Shown: positions 17,651 to 27,617 of the stretch, one piece after another
How the letters are laid out: the number at the start of each line of letters is the position of its first letter
How positions within the stretch are numbered: position 1 is the stretch's first letter
Assembly (NCBI GenBank): GCA_003214315.1
Contig: QCLU01000006.1
Location: forward strand, 51,548-115,547
Reading direction: 5' to 3'
DNA from: Prochlorococcus sp. AG-418-D13
Lineage (GTDB): Bacteria; Cyanobacteriota; Cyanobacteriia; PCC-6307; Cyanobiaceae
DNA length: 64,000 nt
Translations under genes and position numbers: made by a program
Notes under the pieces: model-generated
The model's input: the letters and a program-made list of their open reading frames with translations, nothing else
Databases searched by the model: none
What the model was told of the DNA's origin: nothing

Positions 17651-19090
17651 GTGACTGATTCAACTTTTGATTTTGATTTAATCGTAATAGGAGCAGGATA
17701 TGGAGGTTTTGATGCCGCTAAACATGCTGCTGGTAAGGGACTGAAAGTCGCAATAGTAGAATCTTCTGATATGGGAGGCACTTGTGTTAACAAGGGTTGT
17801 GTTCCGTCTAAAGCTCTTTTGGCTGCAAGTGGAAAAGTTAGAGAAATAGCTGATTATGAACATTTAGCTAAATTTGGTATACATGCTTCACCCGTAAGGT
17901 TCGAGAGATCAAAAATTGCAGATCATGCAAATAATTTAGTTTTAAATGTTAGAGAAAATTTAACAAAAACTCTTAAAAGGAGTGGAGTTGAAATTATTTT
18001 GGGAATTGGAAGAATTGAAGGAAATCAAAAAGTAGGTGTAAGAGATAAAAACGGAATTGATAAAATTTTCACATGTAAGAATATTGTTATAGCAACAGGT
18101 TCTTCTCCTTTTGTGCCCCGTGGAATAACTTTGGATAATAGGACCGTATTTACTAGTGATGATGCTGTTAAACTTGAGTGGCTTCCAAGATGGATAGCAA
18201 TTATTGGAAGCGGATATATAGGACTAGAATTTGCTGATGTTTATACCGCGCTTGGTTGTGAAGTTACCATGATCGAGGCTTTGGAAAATATTATGCCAAC
18301 ATTTGATCCAGACATCACTAAAATTGCTAAGAAGAATCTTATTCAAGCAAGAGATATAGAAACAAAATCAAATGTCTTTGCGACAAAAATAATACCTGGA
18401 TGCCCTGTAAAAATAGAACTGACGGATGCAAAATCTAAGGAAGTTGTAGAAACCTTAGAAGTTGATGCTGTACTAGTTGCAACTGGCAGAAGTCCTAATA
18501 GTAATAACTTAAATCTTGAGTCGGTTGGTATCGAAGCAGTAAAAGGTTTCATTCCTGTAGATGATCAAATGAGAGTTAAGAATGGTGATGAAATAATACC
18601 TAACATTTGGGCTGTTGGAGATGTAACGGGCAAACTAATGCTTGCCCATACAGCTGCAGCGCAGGGTACTATTGCTGTTGATAATATTTGCGGTGGCAAA
18701 GTCGAAATTAACTATAAAAGTATCCCTGCCGCAACCTTTACTCACCCAGAGATAAGTTCAGTTGGTCTCTCTGAAGTTGAAGCTAAAGAGATATCTGCAA
18801 AAGAAAATTTTACTTTGGGAGTTGTCAAAAGTTTCTTTAAGGCCAATTCAAAAGCATTGGCTGAATTGGAAAGTGATGGATTGCTAAAGTTGATTTTCAA
18901 TAAAGATAATGGGAAAGTATTAGGTGCTCATATTTTTGGGTTACATGCAGCTGATTTAATTCAAGAAATTTCGAACGCTATTTCAAGGAACCAAGATGTA
19001 ATTGAATTATCTAAAGAAGTTCATACTCATCCTACCCTTAGTGAGGTAGTTGAGGTCGCATATAAACAAGCGGCTTCTCAAATAAAATAA
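17651..19090 (+). CDS. lpdA: Dihydrolipoamide dehydrogenase (E3)
   Basis: Flavoprotein disulfide reductase re-oxidising lipoamide in the pyruvate dehydrogenase complex, whose E1 alpha is at 27618-28691. The 479 residues show the N-terminal FAD fold VIGAGYGGFDAAKHA, the redox-active disulfide GGTCVNKGCVPSKAL, a second NAD fold AIIGSGYIGLEFA, and the C-terminal catalytic HTHPTLSEV with the His-Glu pair. It starts with GTG at 17651, 11 bases after the methyltransferase stop, and is followed 12 bases later by trpC. Confidence 0.95.
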   Translation: MTDSTFDFDLIVIGAGYGGFDAAKHAAGKGLKVAIVESSDMGGTCVNKGCVPSKALLAASGKVREIADYEHLAKFGIHASPVRFERSKIADHANNLVLNVRENLTKTLKRSGVEIILGIGRIEGNQKVGVRDKNGIDKIFTCKNIVIATGSSPFVPRGITLDNRTVFTSDDAVKLEWLPRWIAIIGSGYIGLEFADVYTALGCEVTMIEALENIMPTFDPDITKIAKKNLIQARDIETKSNVFATKIIPGCPVKIELTDAKSKEVVETLEVDAVLVATGRSPNSNNLNLESVGIEAVKGFIPVDDQMRVKNGDEIIPNIWAVGDVTGKLMLAHTAAAQGTIAVDNICGGKVEINYKSIPAATFTHPEISSVGLSEVEAKEISAKENFTLGVVKSFFKANSKALAELESDGLLKLIFNKDNGKVLGAHIFGLHAADLIQEISNAISRNQDVIELSKEVHTHPTLSEVVEVAYKQAASQIK

Positions 19091-19102
19091 TATCTAAAAT
19101 TA

Positions 19103-19990
19103 ATGGAGATAAGACGCAGGCCACCTAATCCAACAGTAAGGGTAGAAAATTTAGAATATGCTGTACCTCATAGAGAAGCACAGGCAAAAAATATTCTGGA
19201 AGAAATTGTATGGCACAAGAATATTGAAATTAAGAATTTTAAAAAAATTGTCTCTTTAGAAGATCTCATCAAAAAGATTGAAAAACTTCCTAATCCCAAA
19301 GATTTTTATAAAAATATTTTGGAGTCAAAAATTAAACCAGGAGTAATTGCTGAAATAAAAAAAGCTAGTCCGAGTAAAGGAGTCATTAGAAAAGATTTTA
19401 ACCCTGAAAACATAGCAATATGTTATGAAGGATTAGGTGCATCATGTATCTCAGTACTTACCGATAAAAGGTTTTTTCAAGGTAGTTATGAAATACTCGA
19501 AACTGTAAGGAGATCAACTAATCTCCCTCTACTCTGCAAAGATTTTATTATTTCTGCTTATCAGATTTATAAAGCAAGGGTTTCTGGTGCTGATGCAATA
19601 TTATTAATCGCTGCGATTTTAAGTGATGACGATTTAATTTATTTAAAGAAAATAGCTGATAATTTAAAGATGAGTGTTCTTATTGAAGTCCATAACTCTA
19701 ATGAATTAGAAAGGATTCTAAAGTTAAAATCTTTTAATTTGATTGGAATAAATAATAGGGACTTAAAGACTTTTAAAACGGATTTAAAAACATCAATAGA
19801 ATTGATGCATACATATGCAGATATATTTTTAAAACAAAATATTATTCCCATAAGTGAATCTGGAATTAATTGTGCTGAAGATTTAGAATCGCTTAGATCT
19901 ATTGGAATCAAGGGAGTATTAATTGGTGAAACTTTTATGAGAGAAACTGATATTGAACAATCGTTCAAGAAATTATTTAACTCAATTTAA
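19103..19990 (+). CDS. trpC: Indole-3-glycerol phosphate synthase
   Basis: TIM-barrel enzyme of tryptophan synthesis. The 295-residue protein has [51 protein letters not shown] and SESGI, the complete series of TrpC active-site motifs. The first ~30 residues form an extension before the usual start, as in other cyanobacterial TrpC proteins. It appears to be the third gene of a spoU-lpdA-trpC run. Confidence 0.95.
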   Translation: MEIRRRPPNPTVRVENLEYAVPHREAQAKNILEEIVWHKNIEIKNFKKIVSLEDLIKKIEKLPNPKDFYKNILESKIKPGVIAEIKKASPSKGVIRKDFNPENIAICYEGLGASCISVLTDKRFFQGSYEILETVRRSTNLPLLCKDFIISAYQIYKARVSGADAILLIAAILSDDDLIYLKKIADNLKMSVLIEVHNSNELERILKLKSFNLIGINNRDLKTFKTDLKTSIELMHTYADIFLKQNIIPISESGINCAEDLESLRSIGIKGVLIGETFMRETDIEQSFKKLFNSI

Positions 19991-20045
19991 TATTGACTTC
20001 AAATCGTGCTATAAAATTGAATAAACAGAGTTGTACTGAATATAT

Positions 20046-20717
20046 ATGCAGGCTGTAATTTTAACAGGTATAGTTGCAGGATTTGTGCATGTAGTTAGTG
20101 GCGCTGATCATCTAGTTGCAATGGTACCAGCAGCGATTAATAATCCCCAAAAAGCTCTTAAAAATAGTTTCTCATGGGGATTAGGACACTCTTCAGGCGT
20201 CCTCTTGTTAGCTTTTCTAGCGATTTTTATTAAGGATATTACGCCATTAAACAAATTTTCTAATATTGCCGAATTCTTAGTTGGAATTTCTCTTCTAATT
20301 GTAGGAGTATTTGCTATAAAAAATTCTTTTCAATTAAGTATCCACTCGCATTCTCATAAGCATGAGAATGGAATTGCCCATCGTCACTTTCACTTTCATG
20401 CTAAGGAACAAAAAAATAATAATAAGCATTCACATGCTTTGACTGGTTTAGGCTTGCTACACGGTATAGCTGGAGGTTCACATTTTCTTGCAGTTCTTCC
20501 TGCTTTAGCACTACCTTTAACAAGCGCTTGCTTATATTTGATTTCATATTTGATTGGTTCACTAATAAGTATGAATCTTTTTACTTGTTTAATATCTTTT
20601 ACCACCTTTAAAGCAAGTCAAAAATTTATTAAAAGATTAATAGCTTTAGCAGGAGGCCTTTCCTTTTCTTTGGGATTATTTTGGATTCAAAGAAGTGCTT
20701 CTGTTTTTTTGAATTAA
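20046..20717 (+). CDS. His-rich NicO/UreH-type nickel transporter-like membrane protein
   Basis: Probable nickel or cobalt permease. The 223 residues contain about six hydrophobic segments. The first has the metal-transporter signature HVVSGADHL, and a related GIAGGSHFLA motif lies in the second half. Between them is a strongly histidine-rich loop (HSHSHKHENG, HRHFHFHAKE, HSHA) of the kind that binds nickel. The gene is convergent with the SodX-type peptidase, overlapping it by 42 bases, and sodN is next. Supplying Ni to the superoxide dismutase is therefore the natural role (inference). Other divalent metals cannot be excluded. Confidence 0.75.
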   Translation: MQAVILTGIVAGFVHVVSGADHLVAMVPAAINNPQKALKNSFSWGLGHSSGVLLLAFLAIFIKDITPLNKFSNIAEFLVGISLLIVGVFAIKNSFQLSIHSHSHKHENGIAHRHFHFHAKEQKNNNKHSHALTGLGLLHGIAGGSHFLAVLPALALPLTSACLYLISYLIGSLISMNLFTCLISFTTFKASQKFIKRLIALAGGLSFSLGLFWIQRSASVFLN

Positions 20718-21071
20718 AAAATTTTTTAATTTAGGAATAATTAATTTAGAGGTGACAACTCCAATTATTTTCTCGTTATTGATTAATCCAAATTTATTAC
20801 TATCTTCGCTAAATTCAATATTGTCGCCAATAACTTCAATATTATTTTGATTTACTGAATTTATCCTTTTTATTAGGTTTTTATTTTTAAGTGGATGATT
20901 AAAAATAATTATTTGTCGCTTTTTAAGTATTGATTTATTCTTTTTATATTTTTTAAAAAACACAATATCTCCCTCTTTTAGGTAAGGTAACATCGATTCT
21001 CCACTAATAATGGCAGTTTTTCTTAAACCTAAAAAAAATAAAATAAAATCAAAAAAACTTTTGAAAATAAT
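20676..21071 (-). CDS. sodX: Nickel superoxide dismutase maturation peptidase (S26 type), start codon unusual
   Basis: Signal-peptidase-like serine protease thought to remove the SodN propeptide so that His1 can bind nickel. From the first ATG (20993) the product would be 105 residues, starting MLPYLKEGDIV. That ATG lies just after the catalytic serine, because the frame upstream reads SGESMLP, and without it the protein would be dead. The frame is open back to 21080, adding a hydrophobic stretch (FFDFILFFLG) that would anchor it. It contains no ATG, GTG or TTG, and the ATT codons at 21069-21071 or 21066-21068 are the likeliest starts. Downstream, LIKRI (general-base lysine), VIGDN and EDSNKFG fit the S26 family. 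The gene directly follows sodN. Confidence 0.8.
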   Translation of the reverse strand: MIFKSFFDFILFFLGLRKTAIISGESMLPYLKEGDIVFFKKYKKNKSILKKRQIIIFNHPLKNKNLIKRINSVNQNNIEVIGDNIEFSEDSNKFGLINNEKIIGVVTSKLIIPKLKNFLIQKNRSTSLNPK

Positions 21072-21076
21072 TCTGG

Positions 21077-21550
21077 TTAACTAGCTTTTACAAAAGCGTC
21101 TGATCTTCCTTTTGAAGCCCAGAAAAAACTATGAATCTTTTCTACATAAGTCATGAGTTCTTCAGCTTGAGCTAAGTCAATATTCACTTTGCATGCACTG
21201 CATAATTTGGCCGCCTTCCAAATGGTTTCATGTAAGTCTGGATAAGTTTCTAAGTGAACTGGCTTGAAGTAATCAGTCCATAAAATTAGAATTTCTTTTT
21301 TTGTTTCTTTTGCTTGCTCTTCTTTAACTGCGACATATCTAGAAAATGTATTACTGTATGAAGCCCACTCTGCTGAATCAGTGCTAGAAGGAGCTTCTAA
21401 TGCAATAAGTTTTTTTGTCATTGATAAAACTGCTTCAGCTGCAACTCTCGTAGATGCTGGGTCATAAACACCACAAGGACCGTCACAGTGAGCATGGACT
21501 GTCATTGGGGATTTTTTATTTTGAAAAGAATTGATGAATTTACTTAACAT
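21077..21550 (-). CDS. sodN: Nickel superoxide dismutase
   Basis: Dismutates superoxide with nickel. The 157-residue precursor has a 20-residue propeptide followed by the nickel hook HCDGPCGVY, in which the His21 amine and imidazole and Cys22 and Cys26 bind the metal after cleavage. The remaining ~130 residues are mainly helical, ending in a four-helix-bundle pattern with LCSACKVNI. Marine picocyanobacteria commonly use this enzyme rather than iron SOD. The maturation peptidase follows immediately on the same strand, and a nickel-type permease is beyond it. Confidence 0.96.
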   Translation of the reverse strand: MLSKFINSFQNKKSPMTVHAHCDGPCGVYDPASTRVAAEAVLSMTKKLIALEAPSSTDSAEWASYSNTFSRYVAVKEEQAKETKKEILILWTDYFKPVHLETYPDLHETIWKAAKLCSACKVNIDLAQAEELMTYVEKIHSFFWASKGRSDAFVKAS

Positions 21551-21631
21551 TTCAAATATTTAATGTTGTATACATACTACTTGGAGATTAACTAAATTGA
21601 AAAGTCTTAGATATTTTTCTTACTTAATTTA

Positions 21632-22204
21632 TTAATTGACTTTTAATAATTCAACTTCAAATATTAAAGTCGCATTAGCAGGTATTACGTTTCCTGCTCC
21701 TCTCGATCCGTATCCCAGTTCCGGAGGTATTGTCAATTTTCTTTTACCTCCAACTTTCATTCCTGCCACACCTTCGTCCCAACCTTTTATTACTCGTCCA
21801 GCACCCAAGGGAAAGCTGAATGGAGCTCTTCCTATACTGGTATCAAATTGAGTCCCGTCTTCTAAAGTTCCTGTGTAATTTACGGTAACTGTTTGCCCAG
21901 AGCTGGCTTCATCTCCTTCCCCATTTACGATATCTGTAATAATTAGACCATTTTCTGTAGTCCTTGAATTGCTGTCTGATGGTGATTCTTCTGCCATAGC
22001 GAAAAGTATAGGATTTGGATCTGATGGGTCTAGTTCAAATAAATTATTATTTGAAATATTTGATGCTTTTGCAAGAGGCTTTTGTTGAATTAATTGATTT
22101 TCTGATTCAACAGCATTAACAACTTGAGGAGAATTAAATTGACTGAAAATAGTTAATGAAACGCAAAAAACAAAAACTGCAAAACTGATTAAGACTTCTT
22201 TCAC
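21632..22204 (-). CDS. FKBP-type peptidyl-prolyl cis-trans isomerase, exported
   Basis: Proline isomerase or foldase. The 190 residues begin with a hydrophobic signal or anchor ([16 protein letters not shown]), then a low-complexity spacer of about 70 residues. The FKBP domain follows ([59 protein letters not shown]) with the active-site aromatic residues in place. This suggests action in the periplasm or thylakoid lumen. It lies 81 bases upstream of sodN on the same strand. Confidence 0.9.
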   Translation of the reverse strand: MKEVLISFAVFVFCVSLTIFSQFNSPQVVNAVESENQLIQQKPLAKASNISNNNLFELDPSDPNPILFAMAEESPSDSNSRTTENGLIITDIVNGEGDEASSGQTVTVNYTGTLEDGTQFDTSIGRAPFSFPLGAGRVIKGWDEGVAGMKVGGKRKLTIPPELGYGSRGAGNVIPANATLIFEVELLKVN

Positions 22205-22289
22205 CTAAATTTTGAAAATTACTAAAACTAATACTACAGAATAAAGGTACAATAAATGGGTGATTTTAAATTTAATTTGAAATTCTAGA

Positions 22290-23777
22290 TTGTTAATCCC
22301 AACACAGGTTAAAAGTTTAAAACAATATTTTTATCCATGTTTAGGTGGAATATTAGGAGGAATTTCTGTTGCAACCCATTTTTGGCTGATTTTTATGCCG
22401 ATATCATTATTTATATTATGGAAGGGAAGTGAAAGAAGGATAGCAAATTTTTGTTGGGGTTTTTTCTTTATCTTGATAAGTCATTCTTGGCTTTATGATC
22501 TTCATCCATTAACATGGCTAGGTTTTTCATGGCTTTCAAGTTTAATAATCGCCATTTCGATATTATTATTTTGCGCTTTTTTGGGTGGGATATTAGTTTA
22601 TTTATGGGGTTTGTTAGTTGAAATTATTCTGTGGAAAGAGGATGTTTTTAAAATGAAAATATTACCTTTAACCGTAAAAGTATTTTTTTTGTCTTTGACT
22701 TGGGGGATTGGTGAATTGATACTTTCTCAAACACCTTTTTTTTGGATAGGTTTAGGCGAGAGTCTTGTTCCAGGTGATATTTATCTTGCTGGTTTGGCAA
22801 GATGGATTGGCGCAAGTGGTTTATGCGTATTACAAATATTGATTGGATTTTGGATATTTTTTAGTCACGGTAGATGGAGAAAAAAACTTAATTTTAAAAA
22901 AATATTTATTTTCGGACTTTTTATTATTTTTTTCTTACATCTATTTGGGGGTTTAACAACGCCAATTAAAAGAAATTATGAATATCCTGTGGCTATTTGG
23001 CAAACAAACCTCCAAACAAGAGAAAAATTAAAAATAGATGATGAATTTATTAAAGAAAAACAATCTATCGCTCAAAAGTATGCTTTAGCCAATCAAGTAA
23101 AACTTCTCGTTGCTCCTGAAGGGACTCTATATAATAATTTTTATTTATCTAAAGGCTTTAAGGTTAATACCTTAGCAGGAGGTTTCAGAAATTCTAATAA
23201 TGAGTTAAGAAGTTCTTTACTCGGATTTCAAATTGGAGATAAATCTTTTACCTCATTTATAGATAAAAATAGACTTGTTCCATTAGGTGAAAAAATACCT
23301 GGATTTCTAGATAGTTTTTCAAGAGGATTATCTGCAGTAGGAGGAATTCAACCAGGCTCTGATTCAAGATATTTCGATCCTAAATTTACACAACCTTTAG
23401 CAGTGGCTATTTGTTATGAAATTAGTGATGGATTGAAAATAAGAAAGGCTATTAATAGCGGTGCAAAACTAATAATAACTGTAGCAAATTTAGATCCCTA
23501 TCCAACTAAGCTTTATAATCAATTCCTGTCTTTGGCAAGATTGAGAAGTATTGAAAATAAAAAAGATAATCTACTTGTATCAAACACTGGTCCTTCGGGT
23601 TTAGTTAAAGATGATGGGAAAATAATTCAACTTCTAGATTTAAATGTGGAGCAAAAGAAAGTAGTTTTCCCTAATTTTTCATCCGACAAGACCTTCTATA
23701 CAAAATTTGGAGATAAACCAATTTTGTTATTGTTTATATTTTTTATAGGATTAAATTTCTTTTGGAAAATTAATTAA
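22290..23777 (+). CDS. lnt: Apolipoprotein N-acyltransferase
   Basis: Adds the third acyl chain to lipoproteins. The 495-residue protein has about six membrane segments in the first ~230 residues. A nitrilase-like domain follows with the catalytic triad in [10 protein letters not shown] (Glu), PLGEKIPGF (Lys) and [11 protein letters not shown] (Cys). A final hydrophobic helix lies at the C-terminus. It starts with TTG at 22290, divergent from the FKBP gene, and its 3' end overlaps mnmA by 27 bases tail to tail. Confidence 0.88.
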   Translation: MLIPTQVKSLKQYFYPCLGGILGGISVATHFWLIFMPISLFILWKGSERRIANFCWGFFFILISHSWLYDLHPLTWLGFSWLSSLIIAISILLFCAFLGGILVYLWGLLVEIILWKEDVFKMKILPLTVKVFFLSLTWGIGELILSQTPFFWIGLGESLVPGDIYLAGLARWIGASGLCVLQILIGFWIFFSHGRWRKKLNFKKIFIFGLFIIFFLHLFGGLTTPIKRNYEYPVAIWQTNLQTREKLKIDDEFIKEKQSIAQKYALANQVKLLVAPEGTLYNNFYLSKGFKVNTLAGGFRNSNNELRSSLLGFQIGDKSFTSFIDKNRLVPLGEKIPGFLDSFSRGLSAVGGIQPGSDSRYFDPKFTQPLAVAICYEISDGLKIRKAINSGAKLIITVANLDPYPTKLYNQFLSLARLRSIENKKDNLLVSNTGPSGLVKDDGKIIQLLDLNVEQKKVVFPNFSSDKTFYTKFGDKPILLLFIFFIGLNFFWKIN

Positions 23778-24923
23778 TCCGCCACCTAATAAAATTTCTC
23801 CTTTATAAAAAACTGCAGCTTGTCCGGGTGTTACCGAACTTTGACTTTCTTCAAAAATTAATTTAAATGTTGTAGTTGGATTATCTAAATTTTTCAAAGG
23901 TATTAAAGATCCTTTTACTGGATGACTTCTATATCTGATTTGTGCTTCTACTTCTATCTCTTTTTTAGGTTCTTCGATTGAAACCCAGTTAACCTTACTA
24001 ATTATTGCTTCTTTATTAAATAGATCACTTTTATCTGCTACATAAACTATATTTTTTACCCTGTCTAAACTTTTTACATATAGTGGTTCGGGCCATGCAA
24101 TACCCAAACCTTTCCTTTGACCTACTGTAAAGTGCTGAATACCATTGTGCTTCCCTAGTACTTTCCCATTTACATGCACAATTTCTCCTTCTTTGGGTTC
24201 AATGTGTTTGTCGATAAATCTCTGCATTGATCCATAATGCTCAACTAAACATAAATCTTGACTTTCTGGTTTTTGAGCAGTTCTAAGGCCTAATCTCAGG
24301 GCTTCCTTTCTTGTTTCTTCTTTTTTCATTTCACCAAGAGGAAATTCTAATCTGCTTAGTACTTCTTGTGAAAGAGAATAAAGAAAATAACTTTGGTCTT
24401 TTTTTTCGTCAGCACCTCTGAGAAGAAGGAAATCCTTAAATACAAAGCTCTTGCAATCAAGTGTTTCAGCATAAGATGATTTTTTTATCCTTGCGTAATG
24501 TCCGGTCGCAATATGAGTAAAGTCTTTTTTGTTTATTACGTAATTAAGCATCTCTTCAAACTTCACATTCTTGTTGCACATCGAACATGGAAGTGGAGTG
24601 CACCCTTTCTCATAGCTTTCAGTAGTTTTTTTAATTACCTCTCTTTCGAAAATTTCTCTTGAGTCTATTATTTTATGATTAATTCCCAAATCTTCGCAAA
24701 GGCCAGCAGCATCTACTAATCCTTCAGAACAACAGGAGCCTTGTCCTTTCATTAGCCAAAGAGTTATCCCCTCAACATTCCAGCCTCTTTCTACAAGAAG
24801 AGCAGCTGAAAGGGAACTATCTACGCCACCAGAAAGACCTACAATAATATTTTTCTTTTTTTTAGCTTTATTATTAGAAGAAAAAAAGTTCTCTAATTTT
24901 TTACCCTTTTGTGTCTTTAACAT
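23751..24923 (-). CDS. mnmA: tRNA-specific 2-thiouridylase
   Basis: Thiolates U34 of tRNA-Lys, -Glu and -Gln. The 390-residue protein has the PP-loop [16 protein letters not shown], the catalytic cysteine in [33 protein letters not shown], a second cysteine in ESQDLCLV, and the C-terminal beta domain ending in [17 protein letters not shown]. Start is the ATG at 24923, preceded by a Lys-rich short extension. It is divergent from nnrED with 46 bases between. Confidence 0.95.
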   Translation of the reverse strand: MLKTQKGKKLENFFSSNNKAKKKKNIIVGLSGGVDSSLSAALLVERGWNVEGITLWLMKGQGSCCSEGLVDAAGLCEDLGINHKIIDSREIFEREVIKKTTESYEKGCTPLPCSMCNKNVKFEEMLNYVINKKDFTHIATGHYARIKKSSYAETLDCKSFVFKDFLLLRGADEKKDQSYFLYSLSQEVLSRLEFPLGEMKKEETRKEALRLGLRTAQKPESQDLCLVEHYGSMQRFIDKHIEPKEGEIVHVNGKVLGKHNGIQHFTVGQRKGLGIAWPEPLYVKSLDRVKNIVYVADKSDLFNKEAIISKVNWVSIEEPKKEIEVEAQIRYRSHPVKGSLIPLKNLDNPTTTFKLIFEESQSSVTPGQAAVFYKGEILLGGGLINFPKEI

Positions 24924-24969
24924 GGAAGTTTAAATTTTTGAACAACACTTCAATTGCTTTGTACTCATT

Positions 24970-26535
24970 ATGAACGAAATGGTATGGCCAACAATTGACT
25001 CTGAACATTTAATTGTTGATTCAAAGCAAATGTTGATATTAGAGAAAGAAATGTTTTCTGATGGAATGCCACAAGAAGCATTGATGGAAAAAGCTGGTAT
25101 CCAAATAAGTAGATGGCTCTTAAAAAATAAACCTCTTCTCAAGCATGGAATAACTGTTTTTATAGGTCCTGGTCATAATGGTGGGGATGGTGCCGTAATA
25201 GCTAGAGAGCTTTTTCTGAAAGGTTTTAATGTCCAGGTATGGTGTCCATTCCCGATAAAAAAAACATTAACAAATAACCATCTTAATTATCTTACCTCTA
25301 TTGGTGCAACAAAATTAGTAGAGCCACCTGATGCAAATGGGAAAGAGCTTTGGATTGATGCAGTTTTTGGTAATAATCAAACAAGAAAAGTTGATAATAA
25401 ATTAATTAAACTGTTTAATCAAAAATTTCATTACAAATATGGCAAGGTAATAAGTATTGATATTCCAACGGGATTATGTCCTGATAAAGGAGAGCCTTTT
25501 TTAGAAAACGCAGTAAAGGCTGACTATACATTGGCTATTGGTCTTCATAAGATTGGGTTGACCCAAGATTCTGCTTTACCTTTTATTGGAGAATTGCACC
25601 ATATAGATGTTGGGTTGCCTATTAGTAAACTGTCCAAAGTTGATAAAAAGATTTTTAAGGTTACTTACAAAGATATAAAAAATATTGATTTACCCTCTTT
25701 ACCAAAAAATTTCAACAAATATAAAAGAGGTAGAACATTACTAATAGCCGGAAGTGAAAAATATCCAGGTGCTGCATACTTAGCATTAAAAGGGGCTATA
25801 TCAAGTGGAGCAGGCTTTATCTCTGCGGCCCTGCCTGAGTTAGTTGCTGAATCTATTTGGCAAGTTGCTCCAGAAATAGTTTTAAAAGAAACTATGCAAT
25901 CTGACCAAAATGGAAATGCATCTTTATTTAGTGCATTAAAGAATATTGATTTAAGTGCATTTGATTCATTAGCTGTCGGTCCAGGAATAGGAATTGATAA
26001 TGATGATTGGCAAAAATCAAAAGACTATCTTATGGCTTTTGGAGGATTATTAATCTTGGATGCAGATGCTCTTAATAGAATTTCGAAATCTAAGTTGGGG
26101 GCAAATTTCTTTTTAGAGAGAAAATCTAAAACATGGATTACGCCTCATAGCAAAGAATTTCGAAGGTTATTCCCTAATATTAAATCTGATACCAAGTTGG
26201 GTCTAGCTCTTGATGCAGCAAAAGAATTTAACATTAGTATTTTATTAAAGGGAGCTAACAGCATAGTTGCTGATAATAAAAAAGTATGGCAACTTTTTGG
26301 AACTGATTCTCAGACAGCTCGAGCTGGACTGGGTGATCTTTTATCTGGATTTATAGCTGGTAGTTCTGCGATTGATTTAACCTTTGGTAGAGATATAACA
26401 ACAGATTTTTTTACTAAATATGTACTTTTGCATTCATTTGCGGCATCAAAGTGCAAAAAAGGGTCAAATGCTTCTGCTATTGGTGACGAATTATCAAAAT
26501 TAATGAGAAAAATAAAAATGAGGCAAATATCTTGA
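24970..26535 (+). CDS. nnrE-nnrD: Bifunctional NAD(P)H-hydrate epimerase / dehydratase
   Basis: Repairs hydrated NAD(P)H. Residues about 1-215 are the YjeF-N epimerase domain (VFIGPGHNGGDGAVIARELF, WIDAVFGNN, SIDIPTGLCPDKG). Residues about 230-521 are the ribokinase-like dehydratase (LIAGSEKYPGAAYLALKGA, AVGPGIG, LILDADALN, GLGDLLSGFIAGS). The fused arrangement is the common bacterial form. The two alternative starts at 24970 and 24979 differ by three residues, and I keep the first ATG. Confidence 0.93.
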   Translation: MNEMVWPTIDSEHLIVDSKQMLILEKEMFSDGMPQEALMEKAGIQISRWLLKNKPLLKHGITVFIGPGHNGGDGAVIARELFLKGFNVQVWCPFPIKKTLTNNHLNYLTSIGATKLVEPPDANGKELWIDAVFGNNQTRKVDNKLIKLFNQKFHYKYGKVISIDIPTGLCPDKGEPFLENAVKADYTLAIGLHKIGLTQDSALPFIGELHHIDVGLPISKLSKVDKKIFKVTYKDIKNIDLPSLPKNFNKYKRGRTLLIAGSEKYPGAAYLALKGAISSGAGFISAALPELVAESIWQVAPEIVLKETMQSDQNGNASLFSALKNIDLSAFDSLAVGPGIGIDNDDWQKSKDYLMAFGGLLILDADALNRISKSKLGANFFLERKSKTWITPHSKEFRRLFPNIKSDTKLGLALDAAKEFNISILLKGANSIVADNKKVWQLFGTDSQTARAGLGDLLSGFIAGSSAIDLTFGRDITTDFFTKYVLLHSFAASKCKKGSNASAIGDELSKLMRKIKMRQIS

Positions 26536-26674
26536 AAGAAACAATTTAAGAGAGTTATTTATAGTTTTAAACACATAAGTGTATAAATATTACTTGAAAT
26601 CTGAAGCGCGCATTAAATATTTGGCCATTTCCTTAAAAGTGTAGGAGAGTTTTATTACCTTATTGGGTCATAAC

Positions 26675-27616
26675 ATGGTTTCATCACTACCAATTCAATC
26701 AGAACAACCTAAAAGGAGGAGTAATGATCCAATAAGTTGGTATTTGCAGAATATCGGTAGAGTTCCCTTATTAACACCTGCCGAGGAGATTGAATTAGGT
26801 AATCAAGTCCAGAAGATGATGATTCTTACAGAAGATGGACAATTAAATGAAAAGATTAATGATTTTACAACTCAGCAAAAAAGAACTATAAAAATTGGTC
26901 GAAGAGCTAAAGAAAGAATGATGAAAGCTAATTTAAGATTAGTTGTCAGTGTGGCAAAAAAATATCAAGGTAAAGGACTCGAATTACTTGATTTAGTACA
27001 AGAAGGTTCTCTAGGGTTGGAAAGGGCTGTTGAAAAATTTGATCCGACAAGAGGATATAAGTTTTCTACTTATGCCTTTTGGTGGATTAGGCAGAGTATG
27101 ACAAGAGCAATTGCATGTCAATCAAGAACAATCCGTTTACCTGTTCACTTAAGTGAAAGGTTAGCTACTATTAGAAAAGTTAGTAGAGATTTGGCTCATA
27201 AGCTTGGTGCTATGCCAAGCAGAATTGAAATTGCAGAAGCGATGGAAATTGATGTAGAAGAACTGGATTCTGTTTTGAGACAAGCCTTATCGACAAGCAG
27301 TTTAGATGCTCCAGTAAATGGTGATGATGGCAGGAGCTTTTTAGGTGATTTGATTGCAGATAGTAATAATGAAGAACCTTTAGATCAAGTTGAACAAAAA
27401 ATGCATCAAGAGCAACTTGGTAAGTGGTTAAGTCATTTAAGCGAGCAAGAGCAACATGTTCTCAAATTAAGATTTGGTCTTGATGCAAATGAGAGACATA
27501 CGCTTGCTGAAATTGGAAGATTATTAGAAGTTTCTAGAGAAAGAGTAAGACAAGTTGAACTTAAGGCATTAAGAAAATTAAGAAATTTAACCAGAAAATT
27601 ACCTAGCGGTATTTAA
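26675..27616 (+). CDS. Group 2 RNA polymerase sigma-70 family factor
   Basis: Alternative primary-like sigma factor. The protein contains region 1.2 (DPISWYLQNIGRVPLLT), region 2 with core-binding and -10 recognition (LVVSVAKKYQGKGLELLDLVQEG, KFSTYAFWWIRQSMTRAI), region 3, and region 4 with the -35 helix-turn-helix (LAEIGRLLEVSRERVRQVE). It lacks the long acidic region 1.1 of the housekeeping RpoD, so it is one of the cyanobacterial group 2 factors. I use the ATG at 26675 (MVSSLP), although a TTG four codons earlier is in frame. It is convergent with pdhA with one base between the stop codons. Confidence 0.9.
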   Translation: MVSSLPIQSEQPKRRSNDPISWYLQNIGRVPLLTPAEEIELGNQVQKMMILTEDGQLNEKINDFTTQQKRTIKIGRRAKERMMKANLRLVVSVAKKYQGKGLELLDLVQEGSLGLERAVEKFDPTRGYKFSTYAFWWIRQSMTRAIACQSRTIRLPVHLSERLATIRKVSRDLAHKLGAMPSRIEIAEAMEIDVEELDSVLRQALSTSSLDAPVNGDDGRSFLGDLIADSNNEEPLDQVEQKMHQEQLGKWLSHLSEQEQHVLKLRFGLDANERHTLAEIGRLLEVSRERVRQVELKALRKLRNLTRKLPSGI

Positions 27617-27617
27617 T

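Noticed and set aside
26663..26674. TTG start four codons before the sigma-factor ATG
   Set aside because: The ATG at 26675 gives a normal N-terminus and needs no rare start.
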